This document shows positions 50,473 to 62,851 of a stretch of 64,000 nucleotides of DNA, one piece after another. The notes beneath the pieces are model-generated. The model saw nothing but the letters and a program-made list of their open reading frames with translations, was not told where the DNA came from and did no database searches. Source of the DNA: Limanda limanda. Taxonomy: Eukaryota; Chordata; Actinopteri; Pleuronectiformes; Pleuronectidae. Numbering within the stretch: the stretch's first letter is position 1; every line of letters begins with the position of its first letter. Location: assembly GCF_963576545.1 (NCBI RefSeq), contig NW_026870532.1, positions 992,001 to 1,056,000 on the forward strand. Direction: 5' to 3'. Position numbers and translations under genes: made by a program.

Positions 50473-53400
50473 AAGTTATTCAAGAATATCTCTTTCTCCT
50501 ATGTGCTTTCATCCCTAACCCTAACCCTAACCCTTCCGAAAGTCGGAGAAGCTCAAGGATGGTACCGATCGATGCGCGCTACCCCATTTAGTGGGGGTAG
50601 AGCCTACTTGCAAGTCTCTCCGACCTTCACAAAAAAAGTTATTCAAGAATATCTCCTCAGATTTGGGGGAATTTCGTCGGTCGACCTCTTCCGAAGGTCG
50701 TACAAGCTCGGGGATGGTACCAATCGATCCGCAGGACCCAAATTAGTCCAGATGCAACCACTTTCCAAGTCTCTCCGACCTTCACAAAAAAAGTTATTCA
50801 AGAATATCTCTTTCTCCTATGTGCTTTCATCCCTAACCCTAACCCTAACCCTTCCGAAAGTCGGAGAAGCTCAAGGATGGTACCGATCGATGCGCGCTAC
50901 CCCATTTAGTGGGGGTAGAGCCTACTTGCAAGTCTCTCCGACCTTCACAAAAAAAGTTATTCAAGAATATCTCTTTCTCCTATGTGCTTTCATCCCTAAC
51001 CCTAACCCTTCCGAAAGTCGGAGAAGCTCAAGGATGGTACCGATCGATGCGCGCTACCCCATTTAGTGGGGGTAGAGCCTACTTGCAAGTCTCTCCGACC
51101 TTCACAAAAAAAGTTATTCAAGAATATCTCTTTCTCCTATGTGCTTTCATCCCTAGCCCTAACCCTAACCCTTCCGAAAGTCGGAGAAGCTCAAGGATGG
51201 TACCGATCGATGCGCGCAACCCCATTTAGTGGGGGTAGAGCCTACTTGCAAGTCTCTCCGACCTTCACAAAAAAAGTTATTCAAGAATATCTCCTCAGAT
51301 TTGGGGGAATTTCGTCGGTCGACCTCTTCCGAAGGTCGTACAAGCTCTAGGATGGTACCAATCGATCCGCAGGACCCAAATTAGTCCAGATGCAACCACT
51401 TTCCAAGTCTCTCCGACCTTCACAAAAAAAGTTATTCAAGAATATCTCTTTCTCCTATGTGCTTTCATCCCTAACCCTAACCCTTCCGAAAGTCGGAGAA
51501 GCTCAAGGATGGTACCGATCGATGCGCGCTACCCCATTTAGTGGGGGTAGAGCCTACTTGCAAGTCTCTCCGACCTTCACAAAAAAAGTTATTCAAGAAT
51601 ATCTCTTTCTCCTATGTGCTTTCATCCCTAACCCTAACCCTAACCCTTCCGAAAGTCGGAGAAGCTCAAGGATGGTACCGATCGATGCGCGCAACCCCAT
51701 TTAGTGGGGGTAGAGCCTACTTGCAAGTCTCTCCGACCTTCACAAAAAAAGTTATTCAAGAATATCTCCTCAGATTTGGGGGAATTTCGTCGGTCGACCT
51801 CTTCCGAAGGTCGTACAAGCTCGGGGATGGTACCAATCGATCCGCAGGACCCAAATTAGTCCAGATGCAACCACTTTCCAAGTCTCTCCGACCTTCACAA
51901 AAAAAGTTATTCAAGAATATCTCTTTCTCCTATGTGCTTTCATCCCTAACCCTAACCCTAACCCTTCCGAAAGTCGGAGAAGCTCAAGGATGGTACCGAT
52001 CGATGCGCGCTACCCCATTTAGTGGGGGTAGAGCCTACTTGCAAGTCTCTCCGACCTTCACAAAGAAAGTTATTCAAGAATATCTCTTTCTCCTATGTGC
52101 TTTCATCCCTAACCCTAACCCTAACCCTTCCGAAAGTCGGAGAAGCTCAAGGATGGTACCGATCGATGCGCGCTACCCCATTTAGTGGGGGTAGAGCCTA
52201 CTTGCAAGTCTCTCCGACCTTCACAAAAAAAGTTATTCAAGAATATCTCCTCAGATTTGGGGGAATTTCGTCGGTCGACCTCTTCCGAAGGTCGTACAAG
52301 CTCGGGGATGGTACCAATCGATCCGCAGGACCCAAATTAGTCCAGATGCAACCACTTTCCAAGTCTCTCCGACCTTCACAAAAAAAGTTATTCAAGAATA
52401 TCTCTTTCTCCTATGTGCTTTCATCCCTAACCCTAACCCTAACCCTTCCGAAAGTCGGAGAAGCTCAAGGATGGTACCGATCGATGCGCGCTACCCCATT
52501 TAGTGGGGGTAGAGCCTACTTGCAAGTCTCTCCGACCTTCACAAAAAAAGTTATTCAAGAATATCTCTTTCTCCTATGTGCTTTCATCCCTAACCCTAAC
52601 CCTTCCGAAAGTCGGAGAAGCTCAAGGATGGTACAGATCGATGCGCGCTACCCCATTTAGTGGGGGTAGAGCCTACTTGCAAGTCTCTCCGACCTTCACA
52701 AAAAAAGTTATTCAAGAATATCTCTTTCTCCTATGTGCTTTCATCCCTAGCCCTAACCCTAACCCTTCCGAAAGTCGGAGAAGCTCAAGGATGGTACCGA
52801 TCGATGCGCGCAACCCCATTTAGTGGGGGTAGAGCCTACTTGCAAGTCTCTCCGACCTTCACAAAAAAAGTTATTCAAGAATATCTCCTCAGATTTGGGG
52901 GAATTTCGTCGGTCGACCTCTTCCGAAGGTCGTACAAGCTCTAGGATGGTACCAATCGATCCGCAGGACCCAAATTAGTCCAGATGCAACCACTTTCCAA
53001 GTCTCTCCGACCTTCACAAAAAAAGTTATTCAAGAATATCTCTTTCTCCTATGTGCTTTCATCCCTAACCCTAACCCTTCCGAAAGTCGGAGAAGCTCAA
53101 GGATGGTACCGATCGATGCGCGCTACCCCATTTAGTGGGGGTAGAGCCTACTTGCAAGTCTCTCCGACCTTCACAAAAAACGTTATTCAAGAATATCTCT
53201 TTCTCCTATGTGCTTTCATCCCTAACCCTAACCCTAACCCTTCCGAAAGTCGGAGAAGCTCAAGGATGGTACCGATCGATGCGCGCTACCCAATTTAGTG
53301 GGGGTAGAGCCTACTTGCAAGTCTCTCCGACCTTCACAAAAAAAGTTATTCAAGAATATCTCCTCAGATTTGGGGGAATTTCGTCGGTCGACCTCTTCCG

Positions 53401-53660
53401 AAGGTCGTACAAGCTCGGGGATGGTACCAATCGATCTGCAGGACCCAAATTAGTCCAGATGCAACCACTTTCCAAGTCTCTCCGACCTTCACAAAAAAAG
53501 TTATTCAAGAATATCTCTTTCTCCTATGTGCTTTCATCCCTAACCCTAACCCTAACCCTTTCGAAAGTCGGAGAAGCTCAAGGATGGTACCGATCGATGC
53601 GCGCTACCCCATTTAGTGGGGGTAGAGCCTACTTGCAAGTCTCTCCGACCTTCACAAAAA
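50473..53660. repeat. 1594-bp higher-order unit, two tandem copies
   Basis: Copies 50473-52066 and 52067-53660, each ABAaABaABA reading from the first A: A, BA, a, A, Ba, A, BA (1594 bp). Both contain CCCTAGCCC (near 51154, 52748) and a B with GCTCTAGG (near 51346, 52940). A third, separated copy lies at 59473-61066. The later copies have AAACGTT at the junction (near 53180 and 60586) where the first does not. Confidence 0.9.
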
Positions 53661-54141
53661 AAGTTATTCAAGAATATCTCTTTCTCCTATGTGCTTTCAT
53701 CCCTAACCCTAACCCTAACCCTTCCGAAAGTCGGAGAAGCTCAAGGATGGTACCGATCGATGCGCGCTACCCCATTTAGTGGGGGTAGAGCCTACTTGCA
53801 AGTCTCTCCGACCTTCACAAAAAAAGTTATTCAAGAATATCTCTTTCTCCTATGTGCTTTCATCCCTAACCCTAACCCTAACCCTTCCGAAAGTCGGAGA
53901 AGCTCAAGGATGGTACCGATCGATGCGCGCAACCCCATTTAGTGGGGGTAGAGCCTACTTGCAAGTCTCTCCGACCTTCACAAAAAAAGTTATTCAAGAA
54001 TATCTCCTCAGATTTTGGGGAATTTCGTCGGTCGACCTCTTCCTAAGGTCGTACAAGCTCGGGGATGGTACCAATCGATCCGCAGGACCCAAATTAGTCC
54101 AGATGCAACCACTTTCCAAGTCTCTCCGACCTTCACAAAAA

Positions 54142-55771
54142 AAGTTATTCAAGAATATCTCTTTCTCCTATGTGCTTTCATCCCTAACCCTAACCCTAAC
54201 CCTTCCGAAAGTCGGAGAAGCTCAAGAATGGTACCGATCGATGCGCGCTACCCCATTTAGTGGGGGTAGAGCCTACTTGCAAGTCTCTCCGACCTTCACA
54301 AAAAAAGTTATTCAAGAATATCTCTTTCTCCTATGTGCTTTCATCCCTAACCCTAACCCTAACCCTTCCGAAAGTCGGAGAAGCTCAAGGATGGTACCGA
54401 TCGATGCGCGCTACCCCATTTAGTGGGGGTAGAGCCTACTTGCAAGTCTCTCCGACCTTCACAAAAAAAGTTATTCAAGAATATCTCTTTCTCCTATGTG
54501 CTTTCATCCCTAACCCTAACCCTAACCCTTCCGAAAGTCGGAGAAGCTCAAGGATGGTACCGATCGATGCGCGCTACCCAATTTAGTGGGGGTAGAGCCT
54601 ACTTGCAAGTCTCTCCGACCTTCACAAAAAAAGTTATTCAAGAATATCTCTTTCTCCTATGTGCTTTCATCCCTAACCCTAACCCTAACCCTTCCGAAAG
54701 TCGGAGAAGCTCAAGGATGGTACTGATCGATGCGCGCTACCCCATTTAGTGGGGGTAGAGCCTACTTGCAAGTCTCTCCGACCTTCACAAAAAAAGTTAT
54801 TCAAGAATATCTCTTTCTCCTATGTGCTTTCATCCCTAACCCTAACCCTAACCCTTCCGAAAGTCGGAGAAGCTCAAGGATGGTACCGATCGATGCGCGC
54901 TACCCCATTTAGTGGGGGTAGAGCCTACTTGCAAGTCTCTCCGACCTTCACAAAAAAAGTTATTCAAGAATATCTCTTTCTCCTATGTGCTTTCATCCCT
55001 AACCCTAACCCTAACCCTTCCGAAAGTCGGAGAAGCTCAAGGATGGTACCGATCGATGCGCGCTACCCAATTTAGTGGGGGTAGAGCCTACTTGCAAGTC
55101 TCTCCGACCTTCACAAAAAAAGTTATTCAAGAATATCTCTTTCTCCTATGTGCTTTCATCCCTAACCCTAACCCTAACCCTTCCAAAAGTCAGAGAAGCT
55201 TAAGGATGGTACCGATCGATGCGCGCTACCCCATTTAGTGGGGGTAGAGCCTACTTGCAAGTCTCTCCGACCTTCACAAAAAAAGTTATTCAAGAATATC
55301 TCTTTCTCCTATGTGCTTTCATCCCTAACCCTAACCCTAACCCTTCCGAAAGTCGGAGAAGCTCAAGGATGGTACCGATCGATGCGCGCTACCCCATTTA
55401 GTGGGGGTAGAGCCTACTTGCAAGTCTCTCCGACCTTCACAAAAAAAGTTATTCAAGAATATCTCTTTCTCCTATGTGCTTTCATCCCTAACCCTAACCC
55501 TAACCCTTCCGAAAGTCGGAGAAGCTCAAGGATGGTACCGATCGATGCGCGCTACCCCATTTAGTGGGGGTAGAGCCTACTTGCAAGTCTCTCCGACCTT
55601 CACAAAAAAAGTTATTCAAGAATATCTCTTTCTCCTATGTGCTTTCATCCCTAACCCTAACCCTAACCCTTCCGAAAGTCGGAGAAGCTCAAGGATGGTA
55701 CCGATCGATGCGCGCAACCCCATTTAGTGGGGGTAGAGCCTACTTGCAAGTCTCTCCGACCTTCACAAAAA
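54142..55771. repeat. Uninterrupted run of ten A monomers
   Basis: Ten consecutive 163-bp monomers, the longest B-free stretch in the window. Within it CCCAATTT recurs 489 bp apart (near 54580 and 55069), so the run is partly an AAA trimer repeat. One monomer has TTCCAAAAGTCAGAG and CTTAAGG (55184-55203); another has GTACTGATC near 54724. All ten carry four C-runs, giving the densest G-quadruplex and telomere-repeat content here. Confidence 0.92.
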
Positions 55772-58029
55772 AAGTTATTCAAGAATATCTCCTCAGATTT
55801 TGGGGAATTTCGTCGGTCGACCTCTTCCGAAGGTCGTACAAGCTCGGGGATGGTACCAATCGATCCGCAGGACCCAAATTAGTCCAGATGCAACCACTTT
55901 CCAAGTCTCTCCGACCTTCACAAAAAAAGTTATTCAAGAATATCTCTTTCTCCTATGTGCTTTCATCCCTAACCCTAACCCTAACCCTTCCGAAAGTCGG
56001 AGAAGCTCAAGGATGGTACCGATCGATGCGCGCTACCCCATTTAGTGGGGGTAGAGCCTACTTGCAAGTCTCTCCGACCTTCACAAAAAAAGTTATTCAA
56101 GAATATCTCTTTCTCCTATGTGCTTTCATCCCTAACCCTAACCCTAACCCTTCCGAAAGTCGGAGAAGCTCAAGGATGGTACCGATCGATGCGCGCTACC
56201 CCATTTAGTGGGGGTAGAGCCTACTTGCAAGTCTCTCCGACCTTCACAAAAAAAGTTATTAAAGAATATCTCTTTCTCCTATGTGCTTTCATCCCTAACC
56301 CTAACCCTAACCCTTCCGAAAGTCGGAGAAGCTCAAGGATGGTACCGATCGATGCGCGCTACCCCATTTAGTGGGGGTAGAGCCTACTTGCAAGTCTCTC
56401 CGACCTTCACAAAAAAAGTTATTCAAGAATATCTCTTTCTCCTATGTGCTTTCATCCCTAACCCTAACCCTAACCCTTCCGAAAGTCGGAGAAGCTCAAG
56501 GATGGTACCGATCGATGCGCGCAACCCCATTTAGTGGGGGTAGAGCCTACTTGCAAGTCTCTCCGACCTTCACAAAAAAAGTTATTCAAGAATATCTCCT
56601 CAGATTTTGGGGAATTTCGTCGGTCGACCTCTTCCGAAGGTCGTACAAGCTCGGGGATGGTACCAATCGATCCGCAGGACCCAAATTAGTCCAGATGCAA
56701 CCACTTTCCAAGTCTCTCCGACCTTCACAAAAAAAGTTATTCAAGAATATCTCTTTCTCCTATGTGCTTTCATCCCTAACCCTAACCCTAACCCTTCCGA
56801 AAGTCGGAGAAGCTCAAGGATGGTACCGATCGATGCGCGCTACCCCATTTAGTGGGGGTAGAGCCTACTTGCAAGTCTCTCCGACCTTCACAAAAAAAGT
56901 TATTCAAGAATATCTCTTTCTCCTATGTGCTTTCATCCCTAACCCTAACCCTAACCCTTCCGAAAGTCGGAGAAGCTCAAGGATGGTACCGATCGATGCG
57001 CGCTACCCCATTTAGTGGGGGTAGAGCCTACTTGCAAGTCTCTCCGACCTTCACAAAAAAAGTTATTCAAGAATATCTCTTTCTCCTATGTGCTTTCATC
57101 CCTAACCCTAACCCTAACCCTTCCGAAAGTCGGAGAAGCTCAAGGATGGTACCGATCGATGCGCGCTACCCCATTTAGTGGGGGTAGAGCCTACTTGCAA
57201 GTCTCTCCGACCTTCACAAAAAAAGTTATTCAAGAATATCTCTTTCTCCTATGTGCTTTCATCCCTAACCCTAACCCTAACCCTTCCGAAAGTCGGAGAA
57301 GCTCAAGGATGGTACCGATCGATGCGCGCAACCCCATTTAGTGGGGGTAGAGCCTACTTGCAAGTCTCTCCGACCTTCACAAAAAAAGTTATTCAAGAAT
57401 ATCTCCTCAGATTTTGGGGAATTTCGTCGGTCGACCTCTTCCGAAGGTCGTACAAGCTCGGGGATGGTACCAATCGATCCGCAGGACCCAAATTAGTCCA
57501 GATGCAACCACTTTCCAAGTCTCTCCGACCTTCACAAAAAAAGTTATTCAAGAATATCTCTTTCTCCTATGTGCTTTCATCCCTAACCCTAACCCTAACC
57601 CTTCCGAAAGTCGGAGAAGCTCAAGGATGGTACCGATCGATGCGCGCTACCCCATTTAGTGGGGGTAGAGCCTACTTGCAAGTCTCTCCGACCTTCACAA
57701 AAAAAGTTATTCAAGAATATCTCTTTCTCCTATGTGCTTTCATCCCTAACCCTAACCCTAACCCTTCCGAAAGTCGGAGAAGCTCAAGGATGGTACCGAT
57801 CGATGCGCGCTACCCCATTTAGTGGGGGTAGAGCCTACTTGCAAGTCTCTCCGACCTTCACAAAAAAAGTTATTCAAGAATATCTCTTTCTCCTATGTGC
57901 TTTCATCCCTAACCCTAACCCTAACCCTTCCGAAAGTCGGAGAAGCTCAAGGATGGTACCGATCGATGCGTGCTACCCCATTTAGTGGGGGTAGAGCCTA
58001 CTTGCAAGTCTCTCCGACCTTCACAAAAA
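55772..58029. repeat. 807-bp higher-order unit (BAAAA), two copies plus a BAAA end
   Basis: Bases 55772-56578 and 56579-57385 are BAAAA; 57386-58029 is BAAA. Every B here is the GATTTTGGGG subtype and each is preceded by an A with GCGCAACC. One A has TTATTAAAG near 56260. The same 807-bp composition (four A and one B) is the length inserted near 21.6-22.5 kb relative to family I. Confidence 0.9.
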
Positions 58030-58991
58030 AAGTTATTCAAGAATATCTCCTCAGATTTGGGGGAATTTCGTCGGTCGACCTCTTCCGAAGGTCGTACAAG
58101 CTCGGGGATGGTACCAATCGATCAGCAGGACCCAAATTAGTCCAGATGCAACCACTTTCCAAGTCTCTCCGACCTTCACAAAAAAAGTTATTCAAGAATA
58201 CCTCTTTCTCCTATGTGCTTTCATCCCTAACCCTAACCCTAACCCTTCCGAAAGTCGGAGAAGCTCAAGGATGGTACCGATCGATGCGCGCTACCCCATT
58301 TAGTGGGGGTAGAGCCTACTTGCAAGTCTCTCCGACCTTCACAAAAAACGTTATTCAAGAATATCTCTTTCTCCTATGTGCTTTCATCCCTAACCCTAAC
58401 CCTAACCCTTCCGAAAGTCGGAGAAGCTCAAGGATGGTACCGATCGATGCGCGCTACCCCATTTAGTGGGGGTAGAGCCTACTTGCAAGTCTCTCCGACC
58501 TTCACAAAAAAAGTTATTCAAGAATATCTCCTCAGATTTGGGGGAATTTCGTCGGTCGACCTCTTCCGAAGGTCGTACAAGCTCGGGGATGGTACCAATC
58601 GATCTGCAGGACCCAAATTAGTCCAGATGCAACCACTTTCCAAGTCTCTCCGACCTTCACAAAAAAAGTTATTCAAGAATATCTCTTTCTCCTATGTGCT
58701 TTCATCCCTAACCCTAACCCTAACCCTTCCGAAAGTCGGAGAAGCTCAAGGATGGTACCGATCGATGCGCGCTACCCCATTTAGTGGGGGTAGAGCCTAC
58801 TTGCAAGTCTCTCCGACCTTCACAAAAAAAGTTATTCAAGAATATCTCTTTCTCCTATGTGCTTTCATCCCTAACCCTAACCCTAACCCTTCCGAAAGTC
58901 GGAGAAGCTCAAGGATGGTACCGATCGATGCGCGCTACCCCATTTAGTGGGGGTAGAGCCTACTTGCAAGTCTCTCCGACCTTCACAAAAA
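58030..58991. repeat. End of 7406-bp unit copy 1 (BAABAA)
   Basis: Two BAA trimers. The first B has GATCAGCAGG (near 58123), a variant otherwise seen near 47191 and 48479, and its following A has AATACCTC (58201). The next B has GATCTGCAGG. The segment therefore resembles the 48.3-49.9 kb area more than its immediate neighbours. Confidence 0.8.
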
Positions 58992-61900
58992 AAGTTATTC
59001 AAGAATATCTCTTTCTCCTATGTGCTTTCATCCCTAACCCTAACCCTAACCCTTCCGAAAGTCGGAGAAGCTCAAGGATGGTACCGATCGATGCGCGCAA
59101 CCCCATTTAGTGGGGGTAGAGCCTACTTGCAAGTCTCTCCGACCTTCACAAAAAAAGTTATTCAAGAATATCTCCTCAGATTTGGGGGAATTTCGTCGGT
59201 CGACCTCTTCCGAAGGTCGTACAAGCTCATGGATGGTACCAATCGATCCGCAGGACCCAAATTAGTCCAGATGCAACCACTTTACAAGTCTCTCCGACCT
59301 TCACAAAAAAAGTTATTCAAGAATATCTCTTTCTCCTATGTGCTTTCATCCCTAACCCTAACCCTAACCCTTCCGAAAGTCGGAGAAGCTCAAGGATGGT
59401 ACCGATCGATGCGCGCTACCCCATTTAGTGGGGGTAGAGCCTACTTGCAAGTCTCTCCGACCTTCACAAAAAAAGTTATTCAAGAATATCTCTTTCTCCT
59501 ATGTGCTTTCATCCCTAACCCTAACCCTAACCCTTCCGAAAGTCGGAGAAGCTCAAGGATGGTACCGATCGATGCGCGCTACCCCATTTAGTGGGGGTAG
59601 AGCCTACTTGCAAGTCTCTCCGACCTTCACAAAAAAAGTTATTCAAGAATATCTCCTCAGATTTGGGGGAATTTCGTCGGTCGACCTCTTCCGAAGGTCG
59701 TACAAGCTCGGGGATGGTACCAATCGATCCGCAGGACCCAAATTAGTCCAGATGCAACCACTTTCCAAGTCTCTCCGACCTTCACAAAAAAAGTTATTCA
59801 AGAATATCTCTTTCTCCTATGTGCTTTCATCCCTAACCCTAACCCTAACCCTTCCGAAAGTCGGAGAAGCTCAACGATGGTACCGATCGATGCGCGCTAC
59901 CCCATTTAGTGGGGGTAGAGCCTACTTGCAAGTCTCTCCGACCTTCACAAAAAAAGTTATTCAAGAATATCTCTTTCTCCTATGTGCTTTCATCCCTAAC
60001 CCTAACCCTTCCGAAAGTCGGAGAAGCTCAAGGATGGTACCGATCGATGCGCGCTACCCCATTTAGTGGGGGTAGAGCCTACTTGCAAGTCTCTCCGACC
60101 TTCACAAAAAAAGTTATTCAAGAATATCTCTTTCTCCTATGTGCTTTCATCCCTAGCCCTAACCCTAACCCTTCCGAAAGTCGGAGAAGCTCAAGGATGG
60201 TACCGATCGATGCGCGCAACCCCATTTAGTGGGGGTAGAGCCTACTTGCAAGTCTCTCCGACCTTCACAAAAAAAGTTATTCAAGAATATCTCCTCAGAT
60301 TTGGGGGAATTTCGTCGGTCGACCTCTTCCGAAGGTCGTACAAGCTCTAGGATGGTACCAATCGATCCGCAGGACCCAAATTAGTCCAGATGCAACCACT
60401 TTCCAAGTCTCTCCGACCTTCACAAAAAAAGTTATTCAAGAATATCTCTTTCTCCTATGTGCTTTCATCCCTAACCCTAACCCTTCCGAAAGTCGGAGAA
60501 GCTCAAGGATGGTACCGATCGATGCGCGCTACCCCATTTAGTGGGGGTAGAGCCTACTTGCAAGTCTCTCCGACCTTCACAAAAAACGTTATTCAAGAAT
60601 ATCTCTTTCTCCTATGTGCTTTCATCCCTAACCCTAACCCTAACCCTTCCGAAAGTCGGAGAAGCTCAAGGATGGTACCGATCGATGCGCGCTACCCCAT
60701 TTAGTGGGGGTAGAGCCTACTTGCAAGTCTCTCCGACCTTCACAAAAAAAGTTATTCAAGAATATCTCCTCAGATTTGGGGGAATTTCGTCGGTCGACCT
60801 CTTCCGAAGGTCGTACAAGCTCGGGGATGGTACCAATCGATCTGCAGGACCCAAATTAGTCCAGATGCAACCACTTTCCAAGTCTCTCCGACCTTCACAA
60901 AAAAAGTTATTCAAGAATATCTCTTTCTCCTATGTGCTTTCATCCCTAACCCTAACCCTAACCCTTCCGAAAGTCGGAGAAGCTCAAGGATGGTACCGAT
61001 CGATGCGCGCTACCCCATTTAGTGGGGGTAGAGCCTACTTGCAAGTCTCTCCGACCTTCACAAAAAAAGTTATTCAAGAATATCTCTTTCTCCTATGTGC
61101 TTTCATCCCTAACCCTAACCCTAACCCTTCCGAAAGTCGGAGAAGCTCAAGGATGGTACCGATCGATGCGCGCTACCCCATTTAGTGGGGGTAGAGCCTA
61201 CTTGCAAGTCTCTCCGACCTTCACAAAAAAAGTTATTCAAGAATATCTCTTTCTCCTATGTGCTTTCATCCCTAACCCTAACCCTAACCCTTCCGAAAGT
61301 CGGAGAAGCTCAAGGATGGTACCGATCGATGCGCGCAACCCCATTTAGTGGGGGTAGAGCCTACTTGCAAGTCTCTCCGACCTTCACAAAAAAAGTTATT
61401 CAAGAATATCTCCTCAGATTTTGGGGAATTTCGTCGGTCGACCTCTTCCGAAGGTCGTACAAGCTCGGGGATGGTACCAATCGATCCGCAGGACCCAAAT
61501 TAGTCCAGATGCAACCACTTTCCAAGTCTCTCCGACCTTCACAAAAAAAGTTATTCAAGAATATCTCTTTCTCCTATGTGCTTTCATCCCTAACCCTAAC
61601 CCTAACCCTTCCGAAAGTCGGAGAAGCTCAAGGATGGTACCGATCGATGCGTGCTACCCCATTTAGTGGGGGTAGAGCCTACTTGCAAGTCTCTCCGACC
61701 TTCACAAAAAAAGTTATTCAAGAATATCTCTTTCTCCTATGTGCTTTCATCCCTAACCCTAACCCTAACCCTTCCGAAAGTCGGAGAAGCTCAAGGATGG
61801 TACCGATCGATGCGCGCTACCCCATTTAGTGGGGGTAGAGCCTACTTGCAAGTCTCTCCGACCTTCACAAAAAAAGTTATTCAAGAATATCTCTTTCTCC

Positions 61901-62851
61901 TATGTGCTTTCATCCCTAACCCTAACCCTAACCCTTCCGAAAGTCGGAGAAGCTCAAGGATGGTACCGATCGATGCGCGCTACCCAATTTAGTGGGGGTA
62001 GAGCCTACTTGCAAGTCTCTCCGACCTTCACAAAAAAAGTTATTCAAGAATATCTCTTTCTCCTATGTGCTTTCATCCCTAACCCTAACCCTAACCCTTC
62101 CGAAAGTCGGAGAAGCTCAAGGATGGTACCGATCGATGCGCGCTACCCCATTTAGTGGGGGTAGAGCCTACTTGCAAGTCTCTCCGACCTTGACAAAAAA
62201 AGTTATTCAAGAATATCTCTTTCTCCTATGTGCTTTCATCCCTAACCCTAACCCTAACCCTTCCGAAAGTCGGAGAAGCTCAAGGATGGTACCGATCGAT
62301 GCGCGCTACCCCATTTAGTGGGGGTAGAGCCTACTTGCAAGTCTCTCCGACCTTCACAAAAAAAGTTATTCAAGAATATCTCTTTCTCCTATGTGCTTTC
62401 ATCCCTAACCCTAACCCTAACCCTTCCGAAAGTCGGAGAAGCTCAAGGATGGTACCGATCGATGCGCGCTACCCAATTTAGTGGGGGTAGAGCCTACTTG
62501 CAAGTCTCTCCGACCTTCACAAAAAAAGTTATTCAAGAATATCTCTTTCTCCTATGTGCTTTCATCCCTAACCCTAACCCTAACCCTTCCAAAAGTCGGA
62601 GAAGCTTAAGGATGGTACCGATCGATGCGCGCTACCCCATTTAGTGGGGGTAGAGCCTACTTGCAAGTCTCTCCGACCTTCACAAAAAAAGTTATTCAAG
62701 AATATCTCTTTCTCCTATGTGCTTTCATCCCTAACCCTAACCCTAACCCTTCCGAAAGTCGGAGAAGCTCAAGGATGGTACCGATCGATGTGCGCTACCC
62801 CATTTAGTGGGGGTAGAGCCTACTTGCAAGTCTCTCCGACCTTCACAAAAA
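58992..62851. repeat. 7406-bp higher-order unit, copy 2, incomplete
   Basis: Follows copy 1 at 7406-bp spacing through the 1594-bp unit (59473-61066), the GATTTTGGGG B near 61419 and the pure-A run, then departs at 62852 where a B appears instead of A. Private changes include CAACGATGG near 59875, GCGTGCTACC near 61652 and CTTGACAAA near 62191. Confidence 0.85.
61548..62851. repeat. Uninterrupted run of eight A monomers
   Basis: Counterpart of the ten-A run, shortened to eight. CCCAATTT again recurs at 489 bp (near 61984 and 62473), and the TTCCAAAAG plus CTTAAGG monomer is at 62590-62609. The last A has GATGTGCGC near 62791. Confidence 0.9.

Larger units (their letters stand above)
51586..58991. 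repeat. 7406-bp higher-order unit, copy 1
   Basis: Contains the second 1594-bp copy, a ten-A run, the 807-bp tandem set and an AAB-rich end. From 58992 the same order begins again and holds until 62851. It shows at least three levels of organisation: monomer, 489/807/1594-bp multimers, and this long unit. Copies differ by scattered substitutions, for example GGTACAGATC near 52635 only in copy 1. Confidence 0.85.
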
